Shown: piece by piece, positions 20,246 to 31,296 of the stretch
How positions within the stretch are numbered: position 1 is the stretch's first letter
How the letters are laid out: each line of letters starts with the position of its first letter
DNA from: Ariolimax columbianus
Taxonomy: Eukaryota > Mollusca > Gastropoda > Stylommatophora > Arionidae
NCBI GenBank assembly: GCA_036924085.1
Contig: JAVGWX010000002.1
Location: 88,555,704-88,619,703 of the forward strand
Direction: 5' to 3'
Length of the DNA stretch: 64,000 nucleotides
The notes under the pieces: model-generated
The model's input: only the letters and a program-made list of their open reading frames with translations
What the model was told of the DNA's origin: nothing
Databases searched by the model: none
Program-made: the position numbers and the translations under genes

Positions 20246-20504
20246 TTATAAATATACCGTTAGAGGAATATCAATCGGTCAATATCAATAAAGATAACTT
20301 CCAATCTGCTGATGATAATTCCTTTTGATGGCTACAATTACATTATATGTACAAGTTAATCGTAGCTAAGAGTTAATCATAGACAATATGGTTATTGTGT
20401 TAGTGTTTCAAATTAAAAAGAGTCTTCAGTCAAATTAGAAAAAGACAAAAGAAAGCGACATCTCACAGTAACATCATCCTCAAACTGCTGTATAAAGCAA
20501 ATGA
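20246..20504. other. Non-genic stretch
   Basis: AT-rich, no feature recognised. Confidence 0.45.
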
Positions 20505-20745
20505 GATAACCCAGTGGTCTCGAGGTAAGGTGTTCTTCTCGGGTGCTGGAGGTCGCGAGTTCAAATTACGGTGGAGACACCGACATTTTTTCACGTGGAT
20601 CATCTGGTAAATATTTCCCTTGATCTCTGAGTAGTGAGATCAGACAGCCGTGTTCAGTGGCCCGCACGTTAAAAACACCGTAGCTGTTGGAAATGGAAAA
20701 AAGGTAGGCCTAACGGCCGCCGCTCGGACAAAATTCAAGTTAATA
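20505..20745 (+). mobile_element. tRNA-derived SINE, family D, copy 2
   Basis: It has an A-box region cagtggtctcgaggtaaggt and a B box ggtcgcgagttcaaattacg. The body gatctctgagtagtgagatc, the cacgttaaaaacaccgtagc block and cggccgccgctcggacaaaa follow. It matches 35960-36215 along its length and 6350-6775 in reverse. Only a single copy of the internal segment is present here. Confidence 0.85.
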
Positions 20746-21070
20746 ATCTACTCAAATTATCCTAGCGATTCTCACCCCACAGAGAATATGTCGCAAAAAA
20801 GGTGACTGTGTGGCTGTAACAACAGTTCTTGGTTATGTGGTTAGCGGAGCGGCTTAGATGGCGCCTGACAGGCTGCAGGTCTACCTTGCTCTAGTTTACG
20901 CTTCCACCTCAACGAATCTCAAAAATAGGCGATCGTATATTCCAGGGGCTAACAGATGCTGGGATTGACCTGGTAAGTTGCCAGTGGATTTTCACCTGCC
21001 CCAAAAAAAATTAAACAAAGGAGGTCGGACCTCTTCACGACATTTAACGGCATAGGTAGACTCAAGATAG
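20746..21070. other. Unassigned stretch with short dispersed motifs
   Basis: The motif agatggcgcctgacaggctg (about 20858) recurs at 4168 and 57988. The motif ctgggattgacctggtaagt (about 20960) with gccagtggattttcacctgc recurs diverged near 40510-40570. No coding content. Confidence 0.45.
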
Positions 21071-21073
21071 ATA

Positions 21074-21725
21074 GATGGGACGGGATGGATGGGACGGGAT
21101 GGATGGATGGGATGGGACGGGATGGATGGGATGGGACGGGATGGATGGGATGGGACGGGATAGATGGGATGGGACGGGATGGATGGGATGGGATGGATGG
21201 ATGGGACGGGATGGATGGGACGGGATGGATGGATGGGATGGGATAGGAAGGGACGGATGGGATGGGACGGATGGGACGGGATGGATGGGACGGGATGGAT
21301 GGATGGGACGGGATGGATGGATGGGATGGGATGGGACGGGATGGATGGAACTGGATGGATGGGACGGGATGGATGGGACAGGATGGATGGGACGGGATGG
21401 ATGGATGGGATGGGACGGGATGGATGGGATGGGACGGGATGGATGGGATGGGACTGGATGGGATGGGACGGGATGGATGGGATGGGACGGGACGGGATGG
21501 ATGGATGGATGGATGGGACGGGATGGATGGGATGGGACGGGATGGATGCGATGGGACGGGATGAGTGGGATGGGATGGGACGGGATGGATGGGATGGGAC
21601 GGGACGGGAGGGATGGATGGGATGGGACGGGATGGATGGGATGGGATGGGACTGGATGGATGGATGGGATGGGACGGGATGGATGGATGGGATGGGATGG
21701 GATGGGACGGGATGGATGGATAGCA
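21074..21725. repeat. G-rich minisatellite (gggacgggatggatgggat)
   Basis: About 650 bp are made only of ggatg, gggac and gggat words in shifting order. The plus strand has a GGG or GG run every few bases. All six frames stay open over most of the array because five-base words exclude stops; none is a gene. The plus strand has strong G-quadruplex potential. Confidence 0.95.
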
Positions 21726-21759
21726 TATATAGTATATATACTCATTTGTCATTATACGT

Positions 21760-22000
21760 AAATCTTGTTGACCCGTTTCTCAGCGTAGCGGCTGGTCCCA
21801 AATCTGTCTCCAGTTGACCCTGAAGACCAGTGCATGGTAAGCCCTCCTCTAGAAGCGTTTCGGATGTTGTTGTATACATCAAGGGAGTCGTGCCAAAGCA
21901 TTCGGGGTCTTCTCCGTGGTGCCCTTTTATACCGGGAGTACCAGATTGCTGTCGCCGTGCTCTATCGACCATCGTTTCGTCGCAACATGTGACCTACCAT
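21760..22000 (-). pseudogene. Probable LINE C-terminal remnant
   Basis: The minus strand gives YSRYKRAPRRRPRMLWHDSL and DVYNNIRNASRG. The basic run followed by W-DSL resembles the C-terminal tails of LINE RTs (GRPR-RW-D-L). No other domain supports it. It may belong to the same event as the LINE at 22350. Confidence 0.5.
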
Positions 22001-22349
22001 TCAATATTTAGCACTATTTGCAAAGATTACTGCATCATTCACCAAATGCAATTGTACGTCAGAATTGTGGAGATTTTGCATACATTGGTATATATATATA
22101 TATTGATATCTGAAGTTGGCAAAACTCGCCGAAGTACAGATATATCGAACTGACATTTTCAATGAACCTCCTGAGAAAAGATTTGTAGATGAGTGCAGCT
22201 TAATTCACAATTTATGAACGAATTATCTTGGCAAGCGTGAGATTCATATCGGACAAGATAGTTTGATGGCCTTTTGACATGATCTACAAAGAAGCGTGTG
22301 GCCCAACAGTTCATATGCCTTCTTGCTGACAAGGAGGCCAGCAGATCAA

Positions 22350-22351
22350 TG

Positions 22352-22382
<31 letters not shown>

Positions 22383-23145
22383 GTTTAGTTTTCTTTCCAC
22401 TTGTGCCGTTTAGCGCCGTGGGGAGCTTGAGTAGTCTATCCTGTGCCAAGTGCGTAACGTCGGTCAATGTGAGCCCTTGTCGTTGCACAATCACTCTAAT
22501 GTCATCTATCCACCTACCTCACGGCCGGCCCCTTGCCCTGTAGCCAGACCTACCAGCATTGTAAGCCATCAGTGGAAAATGATGAGGGTGCATTCTTATG
22601 AGATGACCAAACCAACTTGTTTTCTGCCTGGAAATGTATTCGGCACAAGACGTAGTGCCGACCATACTTCGAATGTCGTCATTCCGCATTCTGTCTCTCC
22701 TGGTAACACCGATGACTTTCCTCAAACACTTCATTTCACAAGTCGAAATTCTGGTCTCGCATGCCCTTGATTGATAGAGGCCGTGTTTGGCACTGGTAGC
22801 ACAAAATCGACATAAATATAATGTTTATCAGCTGTTGCTTTGTTGCCAAACTAATGCTCGGGTGTCTAAGCAGTGGGGACAGCTGATAAGTCACCGCATA
22901 TGCTTTCTGGCACATTGTCTCGATTTCCCTGTCGATCCTACCGTCTGCCCAAAAAATACTGCCCAAATACTTTGAATTCATGGACCTGTTGAAGAGCAAT
23001 ATCATTTAGACTTATATTGAGTGGCCCAGATGTTCTACTGATCATCATAGTTTCTGTTTTGTTCTTGCTAATTCGCATTTTGTATTAAGTACAGGTAGTG
23101 GCAAGCGCGTTCATGTGGTGTTGCACTTTGTTTTCATCGTCGTAC
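22350..23145 (-). pseudogene. LINE RT C-terminal half with (TA)n tail
   Basis: The minus strand reads SKYLGSIFWADGRIDREIET, QLSPLLRHPSISLATKQQLI and NIIFMSILCYQCQTRPLS, then EMKCLRKVIGVTRRDRMRND, SCAEYISRQKTSWFGHLIRM and VDDIRVIVQRQGLTLTDVTH. Frame changes occur near 22735. The 3' end runs into a (TA)n tail at 22352-22374. It is a better preserved relative of 17830-18480, with further copies at 41290-41640 and 57180-57640. RT palm residues are missing, so the element is inactive. Confidence 0.88.
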
Positions 23146-23225
23146 AGCATATATATATATAAATGTATATGTACGCACGCACGCGTACATGTACGTACAC
23201 ACACACGCACACACACATGTCACAC
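23146..23225. repeat. Mixed microsatellite (TA)n, (CGCA)n, (CA)n
   Basis: Short tracts tatatatata, acgcacgcacgcgtac and acacacacgcacacacac are adjacent. Confidence 0.85.
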
Positions 23226-23335
23226 ATTGTTTTCTAACAACAATAAAACTAAATGAGATGATAGTTTGAAAACCATTCTTTATTGCACTAACATTGTTTT
23301 TTATTTCTCAATATGCTCATCAGTCTGATTCTGCG

Positions 23336-23830
23336 TACATGTCCTTGTCCATTTCTCCCCTCCGCCCCCCCCCCATGTTCCATTTCTGTGTACATGTCCT
23401 TGTCCATGTCCTTGTCCATTTGAGTGTACAAGTCCTTGTCCATTTCTGCGTACACGTCCTTGTCCATTTCTGTGTACATGTCCTTGTCCATGTCCTTGTC
23501 CATTTGAGTGTACAAGTCCTTGTCCATTTATGCGTACATGTCCTTGTCCATTTCTGTGTACATGTCCTTGTCCATTTCTGTGTACATGTCCTTGTCCATC
23601 TCTGTGTACATGTCCTTGTCCATCTCTGTGTACACGTCATTGTCCATTTCTGTGTACACGTTCTTGGCCATTTCTGCGTACATGTGTTTGTCCATTTCTG
23701 TGTACACGTCCTTGTCCATTTCTGTGTACACGTCCTTGTTCATTTCTGCGTACACGTCCTTGTCCATTTCTGTGTACATGTCCTTGTCCATTACTGCATA
23801 CATGTCCTTGCCCATTTCTGTGCACCCACG
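23336..23830. repeat. 24-bp minisatellite, about 20 units, open in six frames
   Basis: The unit is tccttgtccatttctgtgta plus catg, with a few 12-base half units. Because 24 is a multiple of three and the unit lacks stops in any frame, every frame is open. On the minus strand one frame reads MDKDMYTE repeated. No promoter, start context or splice signal argues for expression. Confidence 0.92.
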
Positions 23831-24164
23831 CTGTTCTGGCGGGCATGTTCCGTCTTCGGTGTTGGAAATTCAAGGTTCTTTCTATCCATGACCCGGAACA
23901 TCCAAACATTGCCTGTCGGTGGTCAGGTTTTAATTGACGTGAGGGTAGGCCACCTGGATGGGACCTTGGCGGGGATAATTGAAAGACGCTAGAGAATATT
24001 AGCAACTTCTGTCCTTGACCTCTTTGGATCAAATGTCTACTCAGATGAACCATGAGAGGAAGCAGTGTAGGAAAGGAGGTGTTGTGGGATGTATAAAACA
24101 ACTGCAGGGCGGGCCAATATAGAAATGGTAAGTTCTCAAGGGAAATCCTCTAGAAATACAAGAA
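23831..24164. other. Non-genic stretch
   Basis: No domain or repeat recognised. Confidence 0.4.
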
Positions 24165-24540
24165 CAACAAACTGCTAGAGGCAAAATGGTTATAGGACCA
24201 CAAAATATTTTTTTTTTTTTTTTGCGAACACATGCAAATCATACAGGCCACGCAAGGAGAACCACCAGATGCCATGAAAAGAGAACTGATCTGTTTGCTT
24301 AATAAACTCTCACACCACAGCAGTACCACTCTCCAGCGGATCACATCTCACTGCGGCAAATCGGGAAATTAGAGGGTAGACAAACTCGCCAGAGATGGCA
24401 GACAAAGAGAACAATTCACCGAGCCAATACCACGACCAGAAGTAAAGGCACACATTCAAAACAAATATAAACAACTGTGGGGGAAAAAGAACAAACAGCA
24501 ATCAAGCACAAGACCCCATGAACAGACAGGAATCAGTGTA
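24165..24540 (+). pseudogene. LINE RNase H remnant (plus strand)
   Basis: The plus strand reads MKRELICLLNKLSHHSSTTL and then QRITSHCGKSGN, a stop, and RVDKLARDG. This corresponds to the last RNase H box (usual PSHCGI-GNE-AD-LAKEG), with the Glu codon replaced by the stop. Downstream, PRPEVKAHIQNKYKQLWGKK matches the region following RNase H in I- and Jockey-group LINEs. An A-rich or T-rich run (24208-24223) interrupts the upstream part. Confidence 0.72.
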
Positions 24541-24593
24541 CCACAATTTGTCGCTTTAGAATAACTTATTCTTAGGTAAAAATTCACACATAA

Positions 24594-24885
24594 AAAAGGC
24601 AAAGGCCGCCGTCCTTCGTAGACAATGATGGCATAATTTATTTTGCTAGCGCTGTTGTTTAGTAAGGATTAGCTGCGCTACTTTGTATCCTCACTCTCTC
24701 GTCTCGTGCAGCCCGACCCCAGTGGCAGTGGTAAGTCAAGGACAAGACGACTAGGGGCTGACTACGAAATGCAGGGGACTCCGCATCAAGCACCCGTGAA
24801 GAAGACGACGGAGTCCGGAGTCGAACCCACACCACCTGATCACGAGGCCGATGGCTTAACCACTTCGCTACGAAATCCACACATA
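24594..24885 (-). mobile_element. tRNA-derived SINE, family C, copy 2 (reverse)
   Basis: The minus strand starts with tagcgaagtggttaagccat (A box) and ggtgtgggttcgactccgga (B box), followed by cgtcttcttcacgggtgctt. It ends with gccatcattgtctacgaagg and gcggcctttgcc. It is nearly colinear with 41750-42038. The 73-codon minus-strand frame here is incidental. Confidence 0.88.
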
Positions 24886-25061
24886 AATAACATTAAAACA
24901 GCACATACTGCACAATGCACATTTCAGAGGGGCTCCATGCACCAAAACACATCTCGGTAACATGTCTACGTGAGAAGAACTGATCCAAAGAGAAAAGCAC
25001 GGAACTATCGGAGACCATTGAGGACCTACGGTTGACGTATCTGTCCATTGAAGCTGTCCAT
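24886..25061. other. Non-genic spacer
   Basis: Short spacer between two SINE-like copies; no feature recognised. Confidence 0.4.
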
Positions 25062-25395
25062 TAGGGATCAAGATGCTGAGCAGCGCACGAGCTGCAGCGG
25101 TCAGCGACCCATAGCTGACTGCTAGCGTCAGGGCCAGCAAACCACGTGGTGATCCTGGATAACAGGCTGCAGCAGGGCAGACTGGATAAGAAGAAGGGAT
25201 AGAAGAGGGAATGCTAACCCGGTACTAAAAAAATGCTTTATGAAGTCGGATGTGTTGGACCGAAAGGTGCAAATGTCGCAATCAAGTTGTAAACTACGAC
25301 ACACCGCATTCCATTCTCTGGACTACATTCAGCTACTAAAGCCCTTTCAGGGTTTTGTAGCGGGAGATTGAGAACGAACGAAGCCAAGCCAAGAT
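25062..25395 (+). mobile_element. SINE-like family A, copy 1
   Basis: It starts gggatcaagatgctgagcag, continues with ctgactgctagcgtcagggc and gtggtgatcctggataacag, and ends in a short five-base tail gaagccaagccaag. A 7-bp flanking repeat tgtccat is present on both sides. The family has no clear tRNA-like promoter, and its insertion signature is that of a non-LTR-mobilised element. Six other copies or fragments lie at 32138, 48875, 49627, 58735, 61567 and 62080. Confidence 0.8.
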
Positions 25396-25755
25396 GTCCA
25401 TCTGGTGGCATGTCCCGAGCATACGAAACTACCAATTTCTCTACATAATTTACTCTAACATTGATACAGTTGTATCGCTTTATGAACGAACCAATAACTG
25501 TAGCAGAGAAGTCTTTGATTGCAGTCTCAGCCAAATTTGCACTTCACGTTAAACTTCTTCGTCATTCGCCAAACGCATCATACCAAGGTGATATTATGCA
25601 ATGCGTTGTAGGCTAAACCATGCAAACACACACATTCAGTTGCTACACTATCTATCATTACACACCTGTCAGCTCGAGTCATCTCTCCATACAGCGTACA
25701 TACGCTTCTGTCCCACCCTGCTAAGGACGACCGGGTCCGTCGCTTAGTGTTTCTC
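25396..25755. other. Non-genic stretch
   Basis: No feature recognised. Confidence 0.45.
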
Positions 25756-26244
25756 TGAATCTCACTTTCTATCTATCTCTCTTTTAGTGTCCTCCCCCAC
25801 CCCTTTCTCTCTTTCTCTCTCTCTCTTTCTTTCTCTCACGTTATCTCTCTCGCTCTTTGCCTCACTTTCTGTATTTCTCACTATATATCTCTTCAGTTTC
25901 TCACAATGTCTCACTTTCTTTCTCCGTATCTCTTGACCTAACATCTTTATACTCATTTAAAAGATTCTGCAGAGTCTGTATACAGCCAGTCTCATTAACA
26001 TTTCCTTGCTCTGAAAGATACGTGCCTCCAATCTATTCTCTCATCATCTCTACATTTCTCGAGTCGTCTCAACCTATTTCTCATCCTTTCTGTCACACAT
26101 TCTCCTTTCGACACTCACTCCCTCCCTGTCTCCCTCTTTGAATTTCTCAAGTCGCCTCAACCTTTTTCGCAACATCTTTGTCACTCCCTCGGTCTCACAC
26201 AGTCACTCCCTCCAACTCTCTCCCCCCCCCCCCCCCCCCCCCCC
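25756..26244. repeat. CT-rich low-complexity tract with C homopolymer
   Basis: Dominated by tctctctttct words in its first part and by CT-rich text to 26222, followed by about 22 consecutive C residues (26223-26244). Open frames here are compositional. Confidence 0.75.
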
Positions 26245-26774
26245 GCTACAAAGAATTGGTCAACAGCTGACAAGCGCTAAGCTTTTGGTCGACACGAAGA
26301 ATAATTGTAAGCCATTGCTCAAACACGCACACAACACTGTGTTCGGGTGGAGTCACGCGTACCCAACGTCTGTTTGAGCTTGAGCGCGCTCATCCGTGCC
26401 ACAATACGTAATATGAATAAATTATCGACACACCCAGGTGGGGACGGAGAGTGACATCATGGCCAAGTGAAACATACTGATCAAGGCGCCCCTTTCCCCC
26501 CCCCCCCCCATCTCATGCCCGCGTGGGGCTGAATTGAAAACGCGCTGAATCACTGGAGGTAAGCCAAGGGCGGCAATGAGCGAAACTATGATCCCCATAG
26601 TGTTGAGTTTATTGAAGAGGCTCGCATTGCACTACAGACAGGCAGGCTCAGATCCACATCTTCGGGTAGCTCTCGGGAAGTAAAAAAAGCCTTTGTAACT
26701 AACCACTACAAGAACGTCGTTAAGAATCGAATTATATCATTGTGGATGAATTCAACAGCAACGACAAGAAGACG
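26245..26774. other. Non-genic stretch
   Basis: No recognisable feature apart from a C run at about 26498-26509. Confidence 0.4.
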
Positions 26775-27835
26775 GATGCTGCACGTCCATGTATGCTGCA
26801 CGTCCAGGTATTCTGTATGTCCAGGTATGCTGCATGGCCAGGTATGCTGCACGTCCAGGTATTCTGCATGTCCAGGTATGCTGCATGGCCAGGTATGCTG
26901 CATGTCCAGGTATGCTACACGTCCAGGTATGCTGCTCGTCCAGGTGTGCTACCGGTAGTCCAGGTATGCTACACGACCAGGTATTCTGCATGTCCAGGTA
27001 TGCTGCATGTCCAGGCAGGTATGCTGCATGTCCACGTATGCTACACGACCACGTATGCTGCATGTCCAGGTATGCTGCATGTCCAGGTATACTACCCGTC
27101 CAGGTATGCTACACATCCAGGTATGCTACACGTCCAGGTATGCCACGCGTTCATGTATGCTGCACGTCCACAAATGATCCACGTCCTTGTATGCTACCCG
27201 TGTGGGTATGCCACGCCCAGGTATGCTACATTTCCTCAGATGTTACACACGTTCATATATTTGCCGCTCGTCCACATATGCTACACGTCCAAATACGTCC
27301 AGGTATGCTGCATGACCACATCTGCTACACGCCCAGGTATGCTACATTTCCTCAGAGTTTACACACGTTCATATATTTGCCGCTCGTCCACATATGCTAC
27401 ACGTCCAAATACGTCCAGGTATGCTGCATGACCACATCTGCTACACGCCCAGGTATGCTACATTTCCTTAGATGTTACACACGTTCATATATTTGCCGCT
27501 CGTCCACATATGCTACACGTCCAAATACGTCCAGGTATGCTGCATGACCACATCTGCTACACGCCCAGGTATGCTACATTTCCTCAGATGTTACACACGT
27601 TCATATATTTGCCGCTCGTCCACATATGCTACACTTCCAAATACGTCCAGGTATGCTGCATGACCACATCTGCTACACGCCCAGGTATGCTACACGTCCA
27701 TGTATGCTACACGTCAATGTATGCTACACGTTAATATATGCTACACGTCAGTATACGCTACACTTTATCCATTGCTACTGGTTGAGGTGGGCTACACGTC
27801 CAGGTATGCTACACTCCCAAGTGTGCTAAACGTCC
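26775..27835. repeat. 17-bp minisatellite with 116-bp higher-order block
   Basis: The base unit is gtccaggtatgctgcat and variants (tacac, tgcac, acgacc). From about 27301 to 27690 several variant units including ttcatatatttgccgctcgt form a 116-bp higher-order unit repeated almost identically; equivalent positions are 27301, 27417, 27533 and 27649. Open frames up to 252 codons are artefacts. Confidence 0.92.
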
Positions 27836-27984
27836 ATAAATGCTACATGCTTTTACCTTCTCCACTTAGTGCCATTTGAAGTAATGACTACTCTTATGGA
27901 CGGCCACTTATATTACACTGCACCAAAGCACTGTGTCCTGTAATGGTGGTTTCTGTAGCACTTTTGTCAGTCAGTCTCTCTTGG

Positions 27985-28175
27985 TTAGTATGTTTCATCT
28001 GGCTCTGGCGTGTGACAGTTGTCTTGGTCAGTATGTTTCACCTGGCTCTGGCGTGTGACAGTTGTCTTGGTCAGTATGTTTCACCTGGCTCTGGCGTGTG
28101 ACAGTTGTCTTGGTCAGTATGTTTCACCTGGCTCTGGCGTGTGACAGTTGTCTTGGTCAGTATGTTCCACCTGAT
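27985..28175. repeat. 43-bp minisatellite, four units
   Basis: The unit contains ggctctggcgtgtgacagtt and gtcttggtcagtatgtttca. It shares its half tcttggtcagt-tgtttcacc with the adjoining 42-bp array, so both derive from one ancestor. Confidence 0.92.
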
Positions 28176-28600
28176 TGACATAAGAAGAGGCTTTGGTCAG
28201 TGTGTTTCACCTGACTTTCACTTGAGATGAGGTCTTGGTCAGTGTGTTTCACCTGACTTTCACTTGAGATGAGGTCTTGGTCAGTGTGTTTCACCTGACT
28301 TTCACTTGAGATGAGGTCTTGGTCAGTGTGTTTCACCTGACTTTCACTTGAGATGAGGTCTTGGTCAGTGTGTTTCACCTGACTTTCACTTGCGATGAGG
28401 TCTTGATCAGTATGTTTCACCTGACTTTCATTTGAGATGAGGTCTTGGTCAGTGTGTTTCACCTGACTTTCACTTGAGATGAGGTCTTGATCAGTATGTT
28501 TCACCTGACTTTCACTTGAGATGAGGTCTTGATCAGCATATTTCATTTGATTTTGACTTAAGATGAGGCCTTGGTCAGTACGTTTCACCTGGGTCTGGAG
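28176..28600. repeat. 42-bp minisatellite, about ten units
   Basis: The unit is cagtgtgtttcacctgactt followed by tcacttgagatgaggtcttggt. Because 42 is a multiple of three, the minus strand is open as a 14-residue repeat (KHTDQDLISSESQV). I see no sign that this is a real protein: there is no start context or flanking exon. Confidence 0.92.
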
Positions 28601-28769
28601 GTGAAGTGAAGTCTTGGTCAGTATTTGTTTTCTTAACCTTGACGTGAGATCGGTCTTGGTTAGTACCTTTTACCTGAACTTGAAATTAGCCTCTCGGCTC
28701 CTATATATCGAGTTTTAAAAACAATTAATTGTAGTCCATCTGCAGTCAGACATGACATTTGAGAAAATT

Positions 28770-29215
28770 AACTATACCAGGACGCAGACATTGTGAAGTG
28801 GTATGGCCACTTGCTTTTCTATCTACCATATTATTCTTGACAGTAAAACTTTTCCAAACTTATTCATCCTTCTTCACTAAAGTCCATGTTTCAGCCCCAT
28901 ACAGTGCAATTGGTCATACATGATTGTCGATTAATCTTTTCCTCACTTCTATCCTGATATTCTTTGAGGTTAACATTTTTTGTTTTCTCCTTTTTATCCA
29001 TTGTAGTCCATGTCTTAATCTGGGATTGCGAGCATCTTCTGTGATGGTTTATTGTAATATGTAAATTTCTGTACCTGTTCGATTATTTCTCCATTGATGG
29101 TTATATTCATTCACATATGCTGCTTTGATATTGCTACAATCGTTGTCTTCAGCGTGTTTATTTTCATGCCAAACTCTTTGGTTGTGCTATACATTTGTTC
29201 AACGGTCATGTTAGT
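28770..29215 (-). pseudogene. LINE RT remnant, strongly decayed
   Basis: Minus-strand fragments include AKEFGMKINTLKTTIVAISK-like text near 29110-29180 (tail of the RT thumb: K-hN--KT-hM) and LKEYQDRSEEKINRQSCMTN near 28910-28990. The protein is broken by many stops. Placement rests on a few short motifs. Confidence 0.55.
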
Positions 29216-30325
29216 TTAATTAAAACCTTTAGGACGCTACATTTTTTGGTGGAAATTTGCGCAACTTTATATTTCGCCATGGTAGTTACTTTCAAAGCTT
29301 GTAACTTTTCTGTTTGTTCGTAAATAAATATGATTTTGTGTGTGTGTAGAGACACAATTGAATAAAGAACGTGTGGGTGTTATTGTTTTTGTTGTGTGTT
29401 TGTTAGTTTCTGAGATACAAAATGATGAAGGTGAAAATTTATGGAAAACCCAAAGAAATTTGGATTCGACCACTAGGCCTAGTCGCTCAGATCCATGGAA
29501 ACCACAACAAGGTATCGATACTGTGTTTACAATATCGACACAGCTGTTAGTTTCCAATTCAAACGTAGTTATTACATCTAAACAAACAAAATAAACAGAT
29601 CTACTCGATAAAGACCTTTCCCAACAACCTACTTCACCTTTCGCAAAAAGTCGACTTGCTCCAATCGGCGTAATAAGAAGGAAAATCATTCAAAATCCAT
29701 TTGTAATCTAACATACAATTGTTTTACCGGCAATAAAAGCGTGTGTAGATGGACCGAAGGTATCCATCATTTAAAAAATGGCTATGGGTCCGTGCAAAGA
29801 AAAAAATTATTTTTTAAATTTCGAATTTGTAGGTCGAGTCTGTCCACTGTCAGTGTACGCTAGCATCCTAAAGGCTTTTTAAAAAAAAATAAAGCTTGTA
29901 ATAGCAGAGCCACTCTAACCAGCTACCACATAAATGTCGTTAAAAGTGAACTCGCCACAATTAAGTTTGTACAACAACAACGACTCTGCTAATCAGGTCT
30001 GCACTGTTGCATAACGACGCGTGAACATACGGGTGATTTGCTTAGCATATTGTCCACATGTATTAATGGTGGCAGATTTATTTCGCGCATGTTTACATTC
30101 ACCCGCTTGCTACCTGGACCAGGGAACGGAATCAAAGTGTAGTCAAACTGTAACGTGTCAAGCCTGGTGTGAGATACGATTATATAGTGTTTGGCATAGG
30201 ATCGGGTGCCATAAACTGTGGAAGCTGTAAGTTACAAATACTTCTACAAAATGGACCCAAAAAAAGTAAAGTACAATAACACATAGCATTACTGCCGTAG
30301 GGGTGTGAGGTGTTAGCGATCTCAC
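29216..30325. other. Non-genic stretch
   Basis: About 1.1 kb of AT-rich sequence without a recognisable domain, RNA or repeat. It is the longest stretch of the window with no repeat identified. Confidence 0.5.
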
Positions 30326-30329
30326 ATTT

Positions 30330-30535
30330 CAAAGGTTCGGCTATATGAGGGCAGCAGCCATCTCATCTCCCTCGCCGTTTTTACTCCTCGGACTGAACCG
30401 GTATCCATTTGAGGCTGGGTCGACCCAGGATCAGTTGCGGAAAAAAACATTTCCACCTCAACTGGGGAATGAACCACTCAGATGCGAAGCCAGCTCGCTA
30501 ACCACTGCGCCACGCAACTTCGTAATGTATTCAAG
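30330..30535 (-). mobile_element. tRNA-derived SINE, singleton (reverse)
   Basis: The minus strand begins gttgcgtggcgcagtggtta (A box) and has gcatctgagtggttcattcc (B box). The cgcagtggttagc string is a hallmark of tRNA-like heads. A body of about 150 nt follows. Its head resembles that at 59262. Confidence 0.75.
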
Positions 30536-30624
30536 GTAAAAAAAAGCAGTCCTCTTAATAATTAGTGTGAGAGCTTGAATCTGCACACGGTCAATAGAGG
30601 AGATTTTATTAGTGCTTACAGTAG

Positions 30625-30795
30625 TCTGCATGGGAAGGCAATAGTGAATCACTAGTCGTTCGTATCCAATGGGAAGCCAATAGTGAATCACTAGTCGTTC
30701 GTATCCAATGAGAAGCCAATAGTGAATCACTAGTCGTTCGTATCCAATGGGAAGGCAATAGTGAATCACTAGTCGTTCGTATCCAATGTTGGAGA
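30625..30795. repeat. 39-bp minisatellite, four units
   Basis: The unit is gggaagccaatagtgaatca plus ctagtcgttcgtatccaat; units are nearly identical, so the array is young. Both strands stay open (13-residue repeats). Confidence 0.95.
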
Positions 30796-30839
30796 AGCAC
30801 TTATTACTAGCTCACCACAATATGGGCTAGCGGGACTTT

Positions 30840-31275
30840 TCTTCTTCTTCTGTTGTCCTACTGCTCTTGTCGTGATGCGTCGCAGAGAGGCGTCAGGCGT
30901 AATTTCTTGTTATCTCCAGGTGGGAGACTTGTGTCACAGACACCCTCAATCCACCGACGTCAAGGACGGTTTTGTGGACGTGGATCGGATACCTGTATAT
31001 GAAATGCTCTTATTGCAAGCTGGTTGAAATGCATTCTGACTAAATGAGAAAAAAAAACGCGCTTGATTTTTTTTTTTGTCAATGTAGTCACTCACTGGGT
31101 TTGTCCCCACTGTCTGCCTCATAGTGGTGTTGAGGATTCGGTCACGGATTGTCTTTCCGACTGCACTTCTCACACAGCGCATCTCACAGCTCTGGATCTT
31201 ACTCTTATGTATTGTTAGAACGGACCATGACTGATACTGGTAACATAATGTTGGAATAAACAGTGCATTTATCAG
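30840..31275 (-). pseudogene. LINE RT C-terminal remnant
   Basis: The minus strand reads CEMRCVRSAVGKTIRDRILN and TNPVSDYIDKKK, then LVRMHFNQLAIRAFHIQ in a shifted frame and RRWIEGVCDTSLPPGDNKK. The order CEM-C-R ... GH-hRM ... RRW-- matches LINE tails elsewhere in the window (22350, 41290). A T-run near 31068 marks the frameshift. Confidence 0.85.
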
Positions 31276-31296
31276 CCTCCTCTTTTGTTTTAAATT

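Noticed and set aside
20949..21817. Six overlapping frames rich in HPSRPIPS or GWDGTGWM
   Set aside because: All are products of the ggatgggac array, where the five-base words exclude stop codons on both strands.
24820..24885. Functional tRNA genes at this and other tRNA-like heads
   Set aside because: A and B boxes are recognisable, but each is followed by a shared SINE body and I cannot fold a convincing anticodon arm or acceptor stem.
28157..28588. 143-codon minus-strand repeat protein (DQDLISSESQVKHT)
   Set aside because: Period 42 bp is a multiple of three, so openness is expected by chance; the neighbouring related 43-bp array is not open in the same way.
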